From assembly GCA_012270865.1 (NCBI GenBank), contig JAAXHL010000077.1:61029-110123 (forward strand): 49,095 nt of DNA, in the 5' to 3' direction. The notes below the pieces were generated by a model. It was given only the letters and a program-made list of their open reading frames with translations. It was not told the DNA's origin and searched no databases. Shown in pieces: positions 23,056 to 32,010 of this stretch. The stretch is from Candidatus Poribacteria bacterium (GTDB lineage Bacteria > Poribacteria > WGA-4E > WGA-3G). Within the stretch, counting starts at the first letter, position 1; every line of letters begins with the position of its first letter. The position numbers and the translations under genes were made by a program.

Positions 23056-25395
23056 TCAGTCCACATCAGATTCCTCAAGAATCTTTTGATATGTCTGCGA
23101 TGCTACGTTGTATGCTTCGCGAGCGGCATCGCGTTCGTCCTCTCGGATGCCGTTGACTTTCTGATTCCAGCAGACCTCCACAGCATCTAAACACCACTGC
23201 GCACTTCTACGACTTGCGCGAATCGGCTTCCCATCTACAATGACAAAGACCGGATTCGTATGGGATGATGGAAAAATACGTAACGCAACCCAACTCGATC
23301 TATCAATAGGTGCCTCAAATCGAACAGGCACAATCTCACCGTCAGCGACAATTTCTTGCGTCTCAACCGTCTGACCGTTGACAATGAGTTCAACAGGCAC
23401 CTTCCGACTCTCCGCAATCCGCGCACGCTCAACGTCCCAATACGGCTGTTGATCCAAAGAACGGTTCTTTATCTCAAGGTTAGGCGTTTCACCAAGCCGT
23501 GCAGCGATGCGCGCCGTGATCGTTACCGTGTCAGGTGCTGCCAAATCCAACTGGCTAATCTCTCCCGTCGAGGACTTTTCACCAACCGGTACGCCACCGA
23601 CAGTGAAATCCAACAGATGACTTTTACCATCACCGACATAAGAACGTCCATCTTTCAACCCGTCTGCCCATGCATCAAAATCGAGAGGACCGGCAGGCAT
23701 TTTCACATAGATACGACCCAATCCGACGCGTTCTCCGTAAATACAAGGAAAATCCGTCTCGCCACTAATCCGAGTCCGGAAACCGCAATTTAACGTGTGA
23801 TACCAGATATTCAGTTCCCAAACAGCAGGCGTGTCTACCGTAGAGATAAAGTCAACAGCGTCGTGAACCACATCGACGATATACTCGTTCGCACCGATAC
23901 TGTCAAAAGGGGGCATGTTGTAATTCGGGAGTTCGTCGCCATCTACTTTCAAACCCCAACCGCTATGGCTGAAACCTGTTACCGCGCCCTGTTCCTTTGC
24001 CCACTGAAGCACGGGTAAATCCCAACTCGGCCACTCTTCAATCCGTTCAACGCCGTTGTAGTCGTCCTCAGTCAACCCCAATAACGAGAGATGTCCGGCG
24101 TGTGAGGACGGGAAACCAGAGACCTCCACATCGTATCGCATTACGTAATCATCGGTCGAGAGTTCATGTACCTTACCGTCGAAAAACTGCTTTTGGAAAT
24201 ACCAGCAGGGTCCCCACGAGAGTACACACCCGACATTGAGATCCTCACCGAGAATATGGCGCATCATATCTTCAGGCGTGACACCCTCAGTCGGACTCTC
24301 ATAGTGTGCGCAACCTGCGGCGTGTACGTGATGATCACCAGAACGCCAACCCTCCGCTGCAATATGAATCCATCTTTCGAGATGAAATGTCTCTTGATGT
24401 GTCTCGGCATTCGGAACAGTAACGGTTTGCGTCTTTACCTTATATTCCGGTCCGCGTGTGTATTCAACGGTATACATGCCGGGCGGTAGAAGCACCGATT
24501 CGCCGCTGTGCCGATAGATTTGGTTATGAAAGAAGAAATCGGGTGCTAAGCGTCGTCCACGCGACGGATAAACTCGGTGTAATTCATCGCGAATGATAAA
24601 ACCGGCGGTTGTCGGTTTCCCATCAAAATCTAACACCTCAAGCATCACTTTAACCGCTGGCACACAGTTAAATAGGATCGGTACTTCGCTACGGAATCCG
24701 ATGTCCTGTGTCCCTTGACCGACGTTGAAACCGAGCATCGCTTCCCGTTTACCAGCATCGCGACTGTAAAGTTGAACGATACGATACTCCAGTTCCAATC
24801 CGGAAAGACCTGCCTTCAGAGGTGGATTCGCATAGACTTGAATCTCAAGAAACCGATGCGGAATTTCGCTTTTCGGGACAGTCGTCTCAGGGTCAGGACT
24901 TCCAGTGGAACGTTTATAGAGCGGCGCGGCGTTTTCGCTCGCTGCGGCTAAAGGTGCCGTCACGCCCGCCTCGTTGTGTACCTTCACCAAAAAAGTGCGC
25001 CAACCCTGCTGCATCAACTCTTTATCAACGGGACCTTCCTTAACCTTCACACGACTTTCAGGGTTGATGTTGACACCCGCCAAACAGTACGCATCAAGGA
25101 TTCTTTGAATGTCAGCAATCGCCTGTTCGGGGTTCTCAGAAATCAACGCTGCCTCAATAGCAGTAAGATCGCTTTCAGACAGCGGTGAACCGAGATAGTC
25201 CAACGCCTCAACAAGTCGCTGCGTCGCCGCAGCGAACGGCTGAAATTCGACACCAACAACCGGACTCAGTTCATCGCTGAACCCTACGGAAATAAAAACG
25301 GAGAGCAACACCCAACCGATAAGCAGGAGACGCAATCGGCTGCGAATACCGTTCCTTATCACAATTTTATACCGATGATTTATTAACTGTCGCAC
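23056..25395 (-). CDS. CehA/McbA family metallohydrolase-domain protein, exported
   Basis: This 779-residue protein begins with a basic N terminus and a hydrophobic signal (LRLLLIGWVLLSVFISVGFS). Residues 50-340 form beta-rich accessory domains. The metal-binding region starts at GDHHVHAAGCAHY (DHHVH at 354-358), followed by FSHSGWGL and ISGETDFPC, as in CehA/McbA proteins of the PHP superfamily. A further beta domain closes the protein. The start is GTG with AGGAGG upstream. The hydrolysed bond is unknown; characterised relatives cleave carbamates or act in microcin maturation. It should act outside the inner membrane. Confidence 0.88.
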   Translation of the reverse strand: MRQLINHRYKIVIRNGIRSRLRLLLIGWVLLSVFISVGFSDELSPVVGVEFQPFAAATQRLVEALDYLGSPLSESDLTAIEAALISENPEQAIADIQRILDAYCLAGVNINPESRVKVKEGPVDKELMQQGWRTFLVKVHNEAGVTAPLAAASENAAPLYKRSTGSPDPETTVPKSEIPHRFLEIQVYANPPLKAGLSGLELEYRIVQLYSRDAGKREAMLGFNVGQGTQDIGFRSEVPILFNCVPAVKVMLEVLDFDGKPTTAGFIIRDELHRVYPSRGRRLAPDFFFHNQIYRHSGESVLLPPGMYTVEYTRGPEYKVKTQTVTVPNAETHQETFHLERWIHIAAEGWRSGDHHVHAAGCAHYESPTEGVTPEDMMRHILGEDLNVGCVLSWGPCWYFQKQFFDGKVHELSTDDYVMRYDVEVSGFPSSHAGHLSLLGLTEDDYNGVERIEEWPSWDLPVLQWAKEQGAVTGFSHSGWGLKVDGDELPNYNMPPFDSIGANEYIVDVVHDAVDFISTVDTPAVWELNIWYHTLNCGFRTRISGETDFPCIYGERVGLGRIYVKMPAGPLDFDAWADGLKDGRSYVGDGKSHLLDFTVGGVPVGEKSSTGEISQLDLAAPDTVTITARIAARLGETPNLEIKNRSLDQQPYWDVERARIAESRKVPVELIVNGQTVETQEIVADGEIVPVRFEAPIDRSSWVALRIFPSSHTNPVFVIVDGKPIRASRRSAQWCLDAVEVCWNQKVNGIREDERDAAREAYNVASQTYQKILEESDVD

Positions 25396-25444
25396 AATCT
25401 GTTCCTCCTAAAGGCTTGAAAACGGATAGCAACTTATGGGAGCA

Positions 25445-25472
25445 ATTGTATCACAAATCCAGAGCGTGTCAA
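25445..25472 (-). promoter_or_regulatory. Promoter for the CehA/McbA gene
   Basis: On the minus strand this reads TTGACA-16 bp-TACAAT with TG one base before the -10 box. It lies about 50 bases upstream of the GTG start. Confidence 0.6.
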
Positions 25473-25490
25473 TCCGAAAAGATTTATAAC

Positions 25491-25634
25491 TCCAGGGCCA
25501 TTTAGTTTTAAATATTCACTTTATCTATGTGAGTATGCTCCCCGGTAGGAGCGAGCTGTGCTCGCGATTTTGTAAAAAAACGTTAACTTGTGTAAACGAA
25601 AATCAAAGTCAAAACCGAAAACTAAATCGCCCTG
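25491..25634. mobile_element. Family B miniature element with GCGAGC hairpin
   Basis: This second 142-bp copy has ends CAGGGCCATTTAGTTTT (25493-25509) and AAAACTAAATCGCCCTG (25618-25634), inverted with one mismatch. The 8 bases TTTATAAC flank it at 25483-25490 and 25635-25642, with a 2-base offset on the left as in the copy at 2440. The centre carries GTAGGAGCGAGC-TGT-GCTCGC (25545-25567) instead of the GGTGCGGTT stem of the other copy. No ORF is inside. From memory, CAGGG ends with 8-bp duplications recall ISAs1-family elements. Confidence 0.75.
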
Positions 25635-25650
25635 TTTATAACCCGGCTGT

Positions 25651-26355
25651 TTATTGGCTAAAACGCATTAGTGCCTTTACGTACGCGGTTGTAGATTCAT
25701 GTAAGCGTTCAACCCGCTTTATAGGTATCGGTCCGCTATCTTCCTCAACACACAAATCAGATATGATACGGACACCGACATATTTAACGTTGTTAATCGC
25801 ACAGACCTCTACAATCGCTGACGATTCCCAATTCACTGCGACGGCTCCACTCTCTACAGCAATCCTATCCCTCACTTCACGGTTATAGATGTCCATATCA
25901 CCACAAATCACAGCGGATTTTGTAATCGTAACATTGGGATTGGCTGATAGCGTAGTGGCAAATTTGCGTATTGACGATGCAGAAGCCTGAAATAAACGTT
26001 CTCGCCACGCCTCTTGCTCACGCAGAACTTCGGGTCTATTTGGCGCGTCATGCTCAGAGACACCCGTAATCACAACAACGTCTCCGATATTCAAGGTATC
26101 GACCAAACCACCGGCAAATCCGAATTCAAAAAAGGTATCCACCTGATACCTATCTATAATCATCTGACACATTGATGCTGCACGCACCTTGCCCATACCC
26201 GACTGTAGGACAACCCATCGCCTGTCTCCATCAACGCCTTCAAACTGAAGCCTACTATTCCAGTCCACTGAACCACCCGCATCGTGATCCAAAACGTTGA
26301 GCAGCGCAAGAGTCTCATCGGCGTAAGCCGTCATAATGCAGAGTTTTACTGCCAT
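25651..26355 (-). CDS. MTA/SAH nucleosidase-like (phosphorylase superfamily) protein
   Basis: This 234-residue protein belongs to the PNP/UDP-phosphorylase superfamily, with VVLQSGMGKVRAASM, FFEFGFAGGLVDTLNIGDVVVI and the nucleoside-binding AVNWESSAIVEVC. The final IISDLC resembles the catalytic-aspartate segment of MTA/SAH nucleosidases. It probably hydrolyses the N-glycosidic bond of methylthioadenosine, S-adenosylhomocysteine or a futalosine-like compound. Which one cannot be fixed, because NWES replaces the more usual DMEG/DMEA. It has its own promoter at 26400-26428. Confidence 0.85.
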   Translation of the reverse strand: MAVKLCIMTAYADETLALLNVLDHDAGGSVDWNSRLQFEGVDGDRRWVVLQSGMGKVRAASMCQMIIDRYQVDTFFEFGFAGGLVDTLNIGDVVVITGVSEHDAPNRPEVLREQEAWRERLFQASASSIRKFATTLSANPNVTITKSAVICGDMDIYNREVRDRIAVESGAVAVNWESSAIVEVCAINNVKYVGVRIISDLCVEEDSGPIPIKRVERLHESTTAYVKALMRFSQ

Positions 26356-26399
26356 AGATTGTCTTCCATCACTTGAGAGGTTAGGCTTGATTCTCCGTA

Positions 26400-26428
26400 A
26401 GAATAAACCATTTGTCTCTGTTCGTCAA
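26400..26428 (-). promoter_or_regulatory. Promoter for the nucleosidase gene
   Basis: On the minus strand this reads TTGACG-17 bp-TATTCT, with a predicted leader of about 38 bases. The 333-base gap 26356-26688 holds this promoter and a family A copy; nothing else is recognised there. Confidence 0.55.
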
Positions 26429-26490
26429 GAAAAAACCGGACTGATTTTTTTCTTGATGTGTTTTACAAAATTGGTTATTCTTTTAAAGAC

Positions 26491-26609
26491 AGGACTTACG
26501 CATGCTCCTCTTTTGTACCATAAACTGTTAGTTTGTGGCACTAAAACGCTGGACTTTCCGAGAAATCTCATCTAACAGAACAAGCTGCAGTCAAAATTGC
26601 GTAAGTCCT
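26491..26609. repeat. Family A miniature element, complete
   Basis: This 119-bp copy has intact 12-bp inverted ends and an interior hairpin with stem AAACT/AGTTT. The bases AAGA flank it on both sides if one extra end base is included (C on the left, A on the right), a possible short target duplication. Confidence 0.85.
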
Positions 26610-26688
26610 AAAGAGATAAACAATTGATTGCATATAGCGGAAGAATCCGTTGAATCACCATACGCATCTATTAATCAGGAGGACAACG

Positions 26689-26886
26689 ATGCCTAAACAA
26701 GGTCCACCTAAAGAGATTGGCGAACTTTCCGAATTCCTTAATGAGAAATTTGACGAGATTTATGATAGGATAGAGAATTTAGAAAATGCTAATAATATCG
26801 TTGTAGAATTTAATGTTAGTTTTTCAGGTGTTGGAAAAGAGAAGTACAGCTGGAAAAGGAAACACGCTGCTCGTTCTTTTTTTTAA
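26689..26886 (+). CDS. Small hypothetical protein with coiled-coil segment
   Basis: This 65-residue ORF has a strong AGGAGGACAACG leader before its ATG. Residues 10-35 (EIGELSEFLNEKFDEIYDRI and onward) form an amphipathic acidic helix, likely a coiled coil. The tail is basic and ends abruptly in KKH-type residues at SWKRKHAARSFF, so it may be a truncated gene. It lies 29 bases upstream of the oxidoreductase and may share its transcript. I do not recognise a family. Confidence 0.5.
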   Translation: MPKQGPPKEIGELSEFLNEKFDEIYDRIENLENANNIVVEFNVSFSGVGKEKYSWKRKHAARSFF

Positions 26887-26915
26887 AAAAGTAAGTAAGG
26901 ATTGGGAGGATACTC

Positions 26916-27992
26916 ATGAAAACGTACCGTGCCGCTGTTATCGGTTGTAGTCGGATGGGGGCATTTATTGACAACGAAGTCCCCGATTACGAAGCGATTA
27001 AGTTACCGTATTCCCACGCTGCAGGCTTTTTTGCCGAAGAACGTACCGACCTGATCGCATGTGCCGATCTGCGTCCAGAAGTCATGGAACATTTTGGAAA
27101 CCGCTATAACGTCCCAAAAGCGAACCAGTACACCGATTACCGTGAGATGCTCGAAAAAGAGCAGCCCGATATCGTCAGTGTCGCCACACAACCGGAGCAT
27201 CGCGCAGAAATTGTTATCTACGCAGCGGAGCACGGTGTAAAAGCCATCTATGCCGAAAAAGCGATGGCAGCTTCCATGGACGAAGCCGCAGCAATGGTAG
27301 CCGCGGTAGAAGAAAACAACGTCGCCCTTAACCTCGGCACAAACCGCCGATGGCACACAGGTTTCGACAAGATGAAGGAACTCATTGACAGCGGTGAAAT
27401 TGGCAAACTCCGAACCTTGATTATCTATTCAAACGCTACACTTTTCAACTCAGCCAGCCATCATTTGGATTTAATTTTACGTTTGAATAGCGACGCGCCT
27501 GCAAGTTGGGTCACAGGCTATCTTCCACAAGGCGATTCCGTTTTTGATGGAGACATACTGCAAGTAGATCCGACTGGCGGCGGGACAATCCAGTTTGAAA
27601 ATGGCGTGACAGCACACGCACTGCTAACCCCACGTGGCAGTGAATGGGAAGCCATTTGTGATGGCGGAACCGTTACGTGCTGGAACAACGGGTGGCAGTG
27701 GCATCTCCGTAAACGGCAAGATGTACCCGGATGGCGGACCTGTCTGGTACCTGATACATTCCCTGAATTTGAACGCACCAGTAGCACAGCGAACCTGATT
27801 AAAGACCTCGTTCACTCGTTAGATACAGGAGAACCGCCCCGCGGCGGTGTCCGGTGTGCTTATGCCAGTACTGAACTAATTTTCGGCATCATTGAATCCC
27901 ATCTACACAACGGCGCACGTATCGAACTGCCGTTGAAAGACTCAAAAATTCGTCTACAAAGAAATCCATCTGCAAGACAACCACGTTTTTAA
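26916..27992 (+). CDS. Gfo/Idh/MocA family oxidoreductase
   Basis: This 358-residue NAD(P)-dependent oxidoreductase has an N-terminal Rossmann domain starting YRAAVIGCSRMGAFID. The dinucleotide motif is atypical, with Ser-Arg replacing the central Gly. The segment IYAEKAMAASMDEA stands where most members have CEKPMA, so the conserved proline after the catalytic Lys is replaced by Ala. The C-terminal alpha/beta domain starts near RWHTGFDKMKELID, and SASHHLDLILRL supplies the usual His. GGGAGG precedes the ATG. The substrate is probably a sugar or inositol derivative. It is cytoplasmic. Confidence 0.9.
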   Translation: MKTYRAAVIGCSRMGAFIDNEVPDYEAIKLPYSHAAGFFAEERTDLIACADLRPEVMEHFGNRYNVPKANQYTDYREMLEKEQPDIVSVATQPEHRAEIVIYAAEHGVKAIYAEKAMAASMDEAAAMVAAVEENNVALNLGTNRRWHTGFDKMKELIDSGEIGKLRTLIIYSNATLFNSASHHLDLILRLNSDAPASWVTGYLPQGDSVFDGDILQVDPTGGGTIQFENGVTAHALLTPRGSEWEAICDGGTVTCWNNGWQWHLRKRQDVPGWRTCLVPDTFPEFERTSSTANLIKDLVHSLDTGEPPRGGVRCAYASTELIFGIIESHLHNGARIELPLKDSKIRLQRNPSARQPRF

Positions 27993-28018
27993 TTTACGAC
28001 TTATGCACTTCCTTTTAA

Positions 28019-28072
28019 AGTCCCCCTACCCCCTGATAAGGGGGGATATGGGGGTTGAGGGATTTAGGGGGT
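28019..28072. repeat. C/G-run palindromic repeat with G-quadruplex motif
   Basis: A C-run segment (CCCCCTACCCCCTGATAAG) is followed by four G-runs at 28040-28045, 28050-28054, 28059-28061 and 28067-28071, with loops of 4, 4 and 5 bases. This fits the classic G-quadruplex pattern and can also form a C/G hairpin. It lies 12 bases before a family A copy. Confidence 0.6.
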
Positions 28073-28083
28073 TTAAAACTAAT

Positions 28084-28204
28084 AGGACTTACGCAGGTTG
28101 CTCTTTTGTAGCATAGGCTGTTAGCCTGTGCACTGAGAACATCTCTGTTTTTTGAGAGTTTACCCCCTGACGAAGCACCATATCGTCAAAATTGCGTAAG
28201 TCCT
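28084..28204. repeat. Family A miniature element, divergent
   Basis: This 121-bp copy keeps both 12-bp ends, but its interior differs strongly. Its hairpin stem is AGGCT/AGCCT instead of AAACT/AGTTT, so paired bases changed together on both arms. Confidence 0.8.
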
Positions 28205-28235
28205 ATTTTATCAAACTCACGTTATTATACTAAAG

Positions 28236-28724
28236 TTAAGATTTGTCTGGTGCTTTCAGATTGATGTGGAATATAGGAAGTTCACGGTTGGGAATACTTG
28301 CCGACTTCTTTGTACCGACCAGCAAGCCGCCCGCTGAGCGATAAAATTGTTCAGCGTTCGGATCCCCTTGAATAATCATTTTATCATATCCGAGGTGCCG
28401 CGCTTCTTCTTGTGCATGCGTTATTAACTTTTGACCGTAGCCTTTTCCAATAAAGGTGGGGTCAACAAATAGGAAACTCAACTCTACTTCGGAAGTAGAA
28501 ATGTGTTCTAACGCATAAAACCCTTTGGTGTTTCCTCCAACTTCAATCACAAAAGTAGGGTTGTTCTCAATATAACACTCGTCAACCGTAAGTTCTTCAA
28601 GGCATGCTTTCATAAATTGATCGGAATAGCCCCAATATGACTTAGAACGGAATGTTAACTCACTCAAGTACTCGGCTTCACTCAGTAAAGCCGAGCGAAT
28701 TTGCCAATCGCGTAGATGAGACAC
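28236..28724 (-). CDS. GNAT family N-acetyltransferase
   Basis: This protein of about 162 residues has a full GNAT domain: IRSALLSEAEYLSELTFRSK, the acetyl-CoA loop LFVDPTFIGKGYGQKLI, and the closing DPNAEQFYRSAGG. The start is uncertain. GGAGGA lies 7 bases before a GTG at 28724, whereas an in-frame ATG at 28739 contains that sequence within its first codons. It is the last gene of the four-gene run from 31664. The substrate is unknown. Confidence 0.88.
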   Translation of the reverse strand: MSHLRDWQIRSALLSEAEYLSELTFRSKSYWGYSDQFMKACLEELTVDECYIENNPTFVIEVGGNTKGFYALEHISTSEVELSFLFVDPTFIGKGYGQKLITHAQEEARHLGYDKMIIQGDPNAEQFYRSAGGLLVGTKKSASIPNRELPIFHINLKAPDKS

Positions 28725-28750
28725 AGCACATTCCTCCATTACACAATAGA

Positions 28751-29692
28751 CTAAATTGCAAGAGATGCACGCCGAATATCTTCTAATTCTTCCGCACTAA
28801 AGACACCGGCTCGGTAGAGATTCCGATATTCCTCCGAAACGCTCTGACCGAATATCATCAGATCGTCCGTGTTAATCGTCACCGGCACGCCGTTGTCAAA
28901 CAAGGTACGTATCGGATGAGACGCAAGATCCGACACACCATCCAGCATCACATTGCTCGTTGGACAGACGTTCAATCGAATCTGATGCTCCGAAAGCCAC
29001 CGCATGACTTCAATCGATTCTGCGGCAGCGATACCGTGTTGGACCTCATCTAAATCAAGGACTTCAACCGTCCGCCGAACCTCTTCCGCGCCTCCGAACT
29101 CGCCAACGTGTGCTTTGAGCTTCATTCCGGCTGCGCGCGCCTTGGCATATAAGGACTGGACGGCTTCAGGCGCACACGCTTCTTCATAACTATACAGATC
29201 AATCGACTGAAATATGTCTAATTCTATTGCTTCGTGTGCCGATTTCATCCATTTTGGGTCGTTTGCACACTCTCGCGCGAAGCCGAGTTCTGGGCGCAAA
29301 TCAACCTGTTCCTGATACCGCTCAATTAACATTTCAATAAACGAACAAGGTTCGGTCAATCCATCTGGATAGAACTTAACTAACCGGACATCGAAACTCA
29401 TCTCAAGTATAACAACACCATCTTGGACTGCATCATTCAACGCCGATGCCACGATGAACTCAAAACCTTCGTGGTGGTCTAAGTGAGGTGCTAAGACCTC
29501 ATCTATGTACGCATGCATCCCGTCAAGTCCCTTCATTTTCAGAGGCGGTTTGGTTAAAGGGTATCCCAGCCAACGTTCTACATTTTCTCGACGTGTACTT
29601 AAGAAAGAATGGCAGTGAACATCCGTTTTAGGAGACGCTTTTATCGCGGTTAAATTATCTCTGGAGAGTGCTTCAACAAAATCAATAGACAT
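28751..29692 (-). CDS. Adenosine deaminase family protein
   Basis: This 313-residue amidohydrolase-fold protein has the zinc motif DVHCHSF at 24-30, LKAHVGEFGGAEEV (catalytic Glu), DEVQHGIAA and TINTDDLMIFG (Asp pair). These match adenosine/AMP deaminase family landmarks in order. It probably deaminates adenosine or a related aminopurine. It overlaps the end of the upstream methyltransferase gene by 11 bases, so the two are cotranscribed. Confidence 0.92.
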   Translation of the reverse strand: MSIDFVEALSRDNLTAIKASPKTDVHCHSFLSTRRENVERWLGYPLTKPPLKMKGLDGMHAYIDEVLAPHLDHHEGFEFIVASALNDAVQDGVVILEMSFDVRLVKFYPDGLTEPCSFIEMLIERYQEQVDLRPELGFARECANDPKWMKSAHEAIELDIFQSIDLYSYEEACAPEAVQSLYAKARAAGMKLKAHVGEFGGAEEVRRTVEVLDLDEVQHGIAAAESIEVMRWLSEHQIRLNVCPTSNVMLDGVSDLASHPIRTLFDNGVPVTINTDDLMIFGQSVSEEYRNLYRAGVFSAEELEDIRRASLAI

Positions 29693-30464
29693 TTATCTCT
29701 TTCTTCGCAACAACGGCAAAACTCACGTTGTAAGCCATTTCGTGAGTCCAACTCCCCGGCACAGCATTAATATCTGGTTGTGTCCAAGAACGCTCCTCAA
29801 CCCGCTCAATCCGAAAACCGTTCTCCACAAATCCGTTGAATATATCGCTCAAGTAGTGCCGGAAATCGAATGCACCGTCTGGATACCTCCAGACACGCTC
29901 AGAGTACGGTTCGGTAACACGATAGAATTCACCATCCCACTCCCAAAAATGATTGGCAGGATTGCCAAAATCTACGCGATACCAACCCCCCGGGCGGATA
30001 ATTCTCGACACGCCTTTATAGATTTCATGAACCGATGGCACCCAACTCATGGAAGGGCCTTGATAGATGAAATCAAAAGAGGCATCTTCAATTGCAGACA
30101 AATCTCGCATGTTGAGGCGAAGCGTTTCTATCGGATAGCCGTAATGTTTCGCGGCAGTAATATCGCCATCAAGTTGACCCTGTGTAAAGTCAATCACAGT
30201 CACGCTGGCACCGAGCAGACCGAACACCGCTGACTGCTGTCCGCCACCCGCAGCGAGGCACAGCACCTCCCTATCCGCAACATCTTTGAGGAGATACGCC
30301 AGATAAATCTGATAGAGGTCGTCCGGAATCGGATCAAGCCGACCCTCAGCATACTTCAAAATATCATCTTTATTAAGGTCGAGCCACGGCACGGTAAAGC
30401 CGTTCTTTCTTACGACTTCGGCTTCCCAATGCGCCCGATTCTTAACAGTGATTTCGTCATTCAT
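29682..30464 (-). CDS. Class I SAM-dependent methyltransferase
   Basis: This 260-residue protein has the SAM-binding motif EVLCLAAGGGQQSAVFGLLGASVTVIDF near residues 68-93. Motif II is in SFDFIYQGPSMSW, and RIIRPGGWYRVDFG is the post-motif strand typical of methyltransferase type 11. The N-terminal NRAHWEAEV is also common in this group. The acceptor is unknown. It lies between the enolase-superfamily gene (33-base gap) and adenosine deaminase (overlap). Confidence 0.9.
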   Translation of the reverse strand: MNDEITVKNRAHWEAEVVRKNGFTVPWLDLNKDDILKYAEGRLDPIPDDLYQIYLAYLLKDVADREVLCLAAGGGQQSAVFGLLGASVTVIDFTQGQLDGDITAAKHYGYPIETLRLNMRDLSAIEDASFDFIYQGPSMSWVPSVHEIYKGVSRIIRPGGWYRVDFGNPANHFWEWDGEFYRVTEPYSERVWRYPDGAFDFRHYLSDIFNGFVENGFRIERVEERSWTQPDINAVPGSWTHEMAYNVSFAVVAKKEINVY

Positions 30465-30497
30465 TAAATTTCACTCTACAGGTTTGTTAGACACAAT

Positions 30498-31664
30498 TTA
30501 CACCATTACACGCTCTATCCACGCCTCATCAATTTCGAGACCAAAACCAGGGGCATCTGACGGCGCGACATAACCGTCCTTGATGACAGAAGTACCGGGC
30601 AACTTCACCATCTCTTCAAGAGGTACACCGGGTGCCGAAACGCCTTCAGAGCGTTCGCCCCACGTGATCGCAGGCATCGCAAACGCGAGATGTTGACCAT
30701 AAGGATAATTCATTCCAGCGTGTGTAATCACGTTAATCCCATTCGCCTCAGCGATGTGACAAATCTTCGCCGCCGATGTAATACCACCGCACCATAAGAC
30801 ATCCGGCTGGAAGATGTCAACCAATCGTCGTCCCGCAGCCTCCGCAAAGACAGTCGGCAGATACCAATGTTCGCCAGTAGCAAGCGTCTGCCAAGGAAGC
30901 CGTTGACGTACCGTTTCATAACCGACAAAATCGTCAGACGAAATATAATCCTCCATCCACTTCAACCCGTAAGGTTTCATCGTCTCACAGACACGCACCG
31001 TATGCTCTATATCAAACCCCGTCCAAGCGTCCAACATCAGATCAACCTTATCACCGATGACTTCCCGTGTACTCGCCACCAATTCCTCAAGTTTGCCTAA
31101 GCCTTCTTTTCCGTGTTCGGGTCCCCACGGTGTAAAGAGTTTTGTCGCTTTGAATCCGAGTTCCATATACCACTCCTGATCGAAACCGGAGGCATAGCAA
31201 AAAATCTTTTCTTTCTGCGGTCCGCCGAGAAGTTCGTAGACCGGTCGCTTCAGAATTTTGCCTTTGAGGTCCCAGAGCGCACAATCAACGGCACTGATGG
31301 CGTAACTCGTCAAGCCGGTTGCACCGAAGGCAGCACACGATCGCACCATTAAATCCCACATTTTCTCTGTCGCCATACAATTTTCGCCGACGAGACGCGG
31401 GGCAAAATGATCGTTAATAATCCGGCTCACGGGACCGCTGTAAAGCGAGATACCGAACCCCCATGTCCCATCTTCCGCCGTTACGATGCATGCTGGTCGG
31501 TTCCAACTCGAACCGGAGATGTGTCCCCCTCTCCTATCGGATGCAGCATAACGCGAGACGGGTCTGTTCATCGGAAACCTTCTCGCGCGACTCGGTGTAC
31601 GCGGCGGTGTCGTCGGTTTCGGATTGAGTACAATTTCTACAGCACGAACCTCTTTTATTTTCAT
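30498..31664 (-). CDS. Mandelate racemase/enolase-superfamily sugar acid dehydratase
   Basis: This 388-residue protein has the N-terminal capping domain and a TIM barrel. The metal ligands appear as VDLMLDAWTGFD (Asp), LKWMEDY (Glu) and LATGEHW (Glu), with a catalytic His in NVITHAGMNYP and lysines in GFKATKLFT. SAVDCALWDLKGKILKRPVYELLGG is the usual family signature. The layout recalls L-rhamnonate dehydratase and similar acid-sugar dehydratases, but the substrate is not fixed. The ATG at 31664 has AGGA upstream; an in-frame ATG at 31691 lacks one. It heads the four-gene run. Confidence 0.88.
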   Translation of the reverse strand: MKIKEVRAVEIVLNPKPTTPPRTPSRARRFPMNRPVSRYAASDRRGGHISGSSWNRPACIVTAEDGTWGFGISLYSGPVSRIINDHFAPRLVGENCMATEKMWDLMVRSCAAFGATGLTSYAISAVDCALWDLKGKILKRPVYELLGGPQKEKIFCYASGFDQEWYMELGFKATKLFTPWGPEHGKEGLGKLEELVASTREVIGDKVDLMLDAWTGFDIEHTVRVCETMKPYGLKWMEDYISSDDFVGYETVRQRLPWQTLATGEHWYLPTVFAEAAGRRLVDIFQPDVLWCGGITSAAKICHIAEANGINVITHAGMNYPYGQHLAFAMPAITWGERSEGVSAPGVPLEEMVKLPGTSVIKDGYVAPSDAPGFGLEIDEAWIERVMV

Positions 31665-32010
31665 AGAATATCCTTTTATCTTCATCTCCAAAAAGTTCAG
31701 AGGGAATGACCTGACCTTCTCTCGACAATTGAATAATCTGACGCAACAATGTCACGTCTGTGTCCGTGAATACTTTCGTCGGAAATTGATCACCCTCGAT
31801 CCAACCAATCAACATGAAGTGTGTAGTTTTTTCTTGCACAAAACCGTTTTTTACTTTATGATAAGGACTTGTGAAGGTGATGTTATCTGTTTCGATTGTG
31901 CGTGTTTAAAAGTATAGCATCTTTGACTGTTTTTCTCTATCAAAAATAGCGATTCTAATTCCTGCTACTGAAAGAGCGGGATGTAACATAAGGACATAAG
32001 GAGGCAATAG
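31665..32010. other. Divergent intergenic region without a supported gene
   Basis: This 346-base stretch separates the minus-strand dehydratase run from the plus-strand LamG gene, so both promoters should lie here. I could not find convincing -35/-10 pairs. A minus-strand frame from 31839 has protein-like composition for about 55 codons (HFMLIGWIEGDQFPTKVFTD) but then runs 130 bases into the dehydratase gene and has no ribosome-binding site. It may be a gene relic. Confidence 0.4.

Noticed and set aside
31534..31839. 101-codon minus-strand frame overlapping the dehydratase start
   Set aside because: The first half looks protein-like, but it lacks a ribosome-binding site and runs 130 bases into the dehydratase gene in another frame. 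At most it is a relic.
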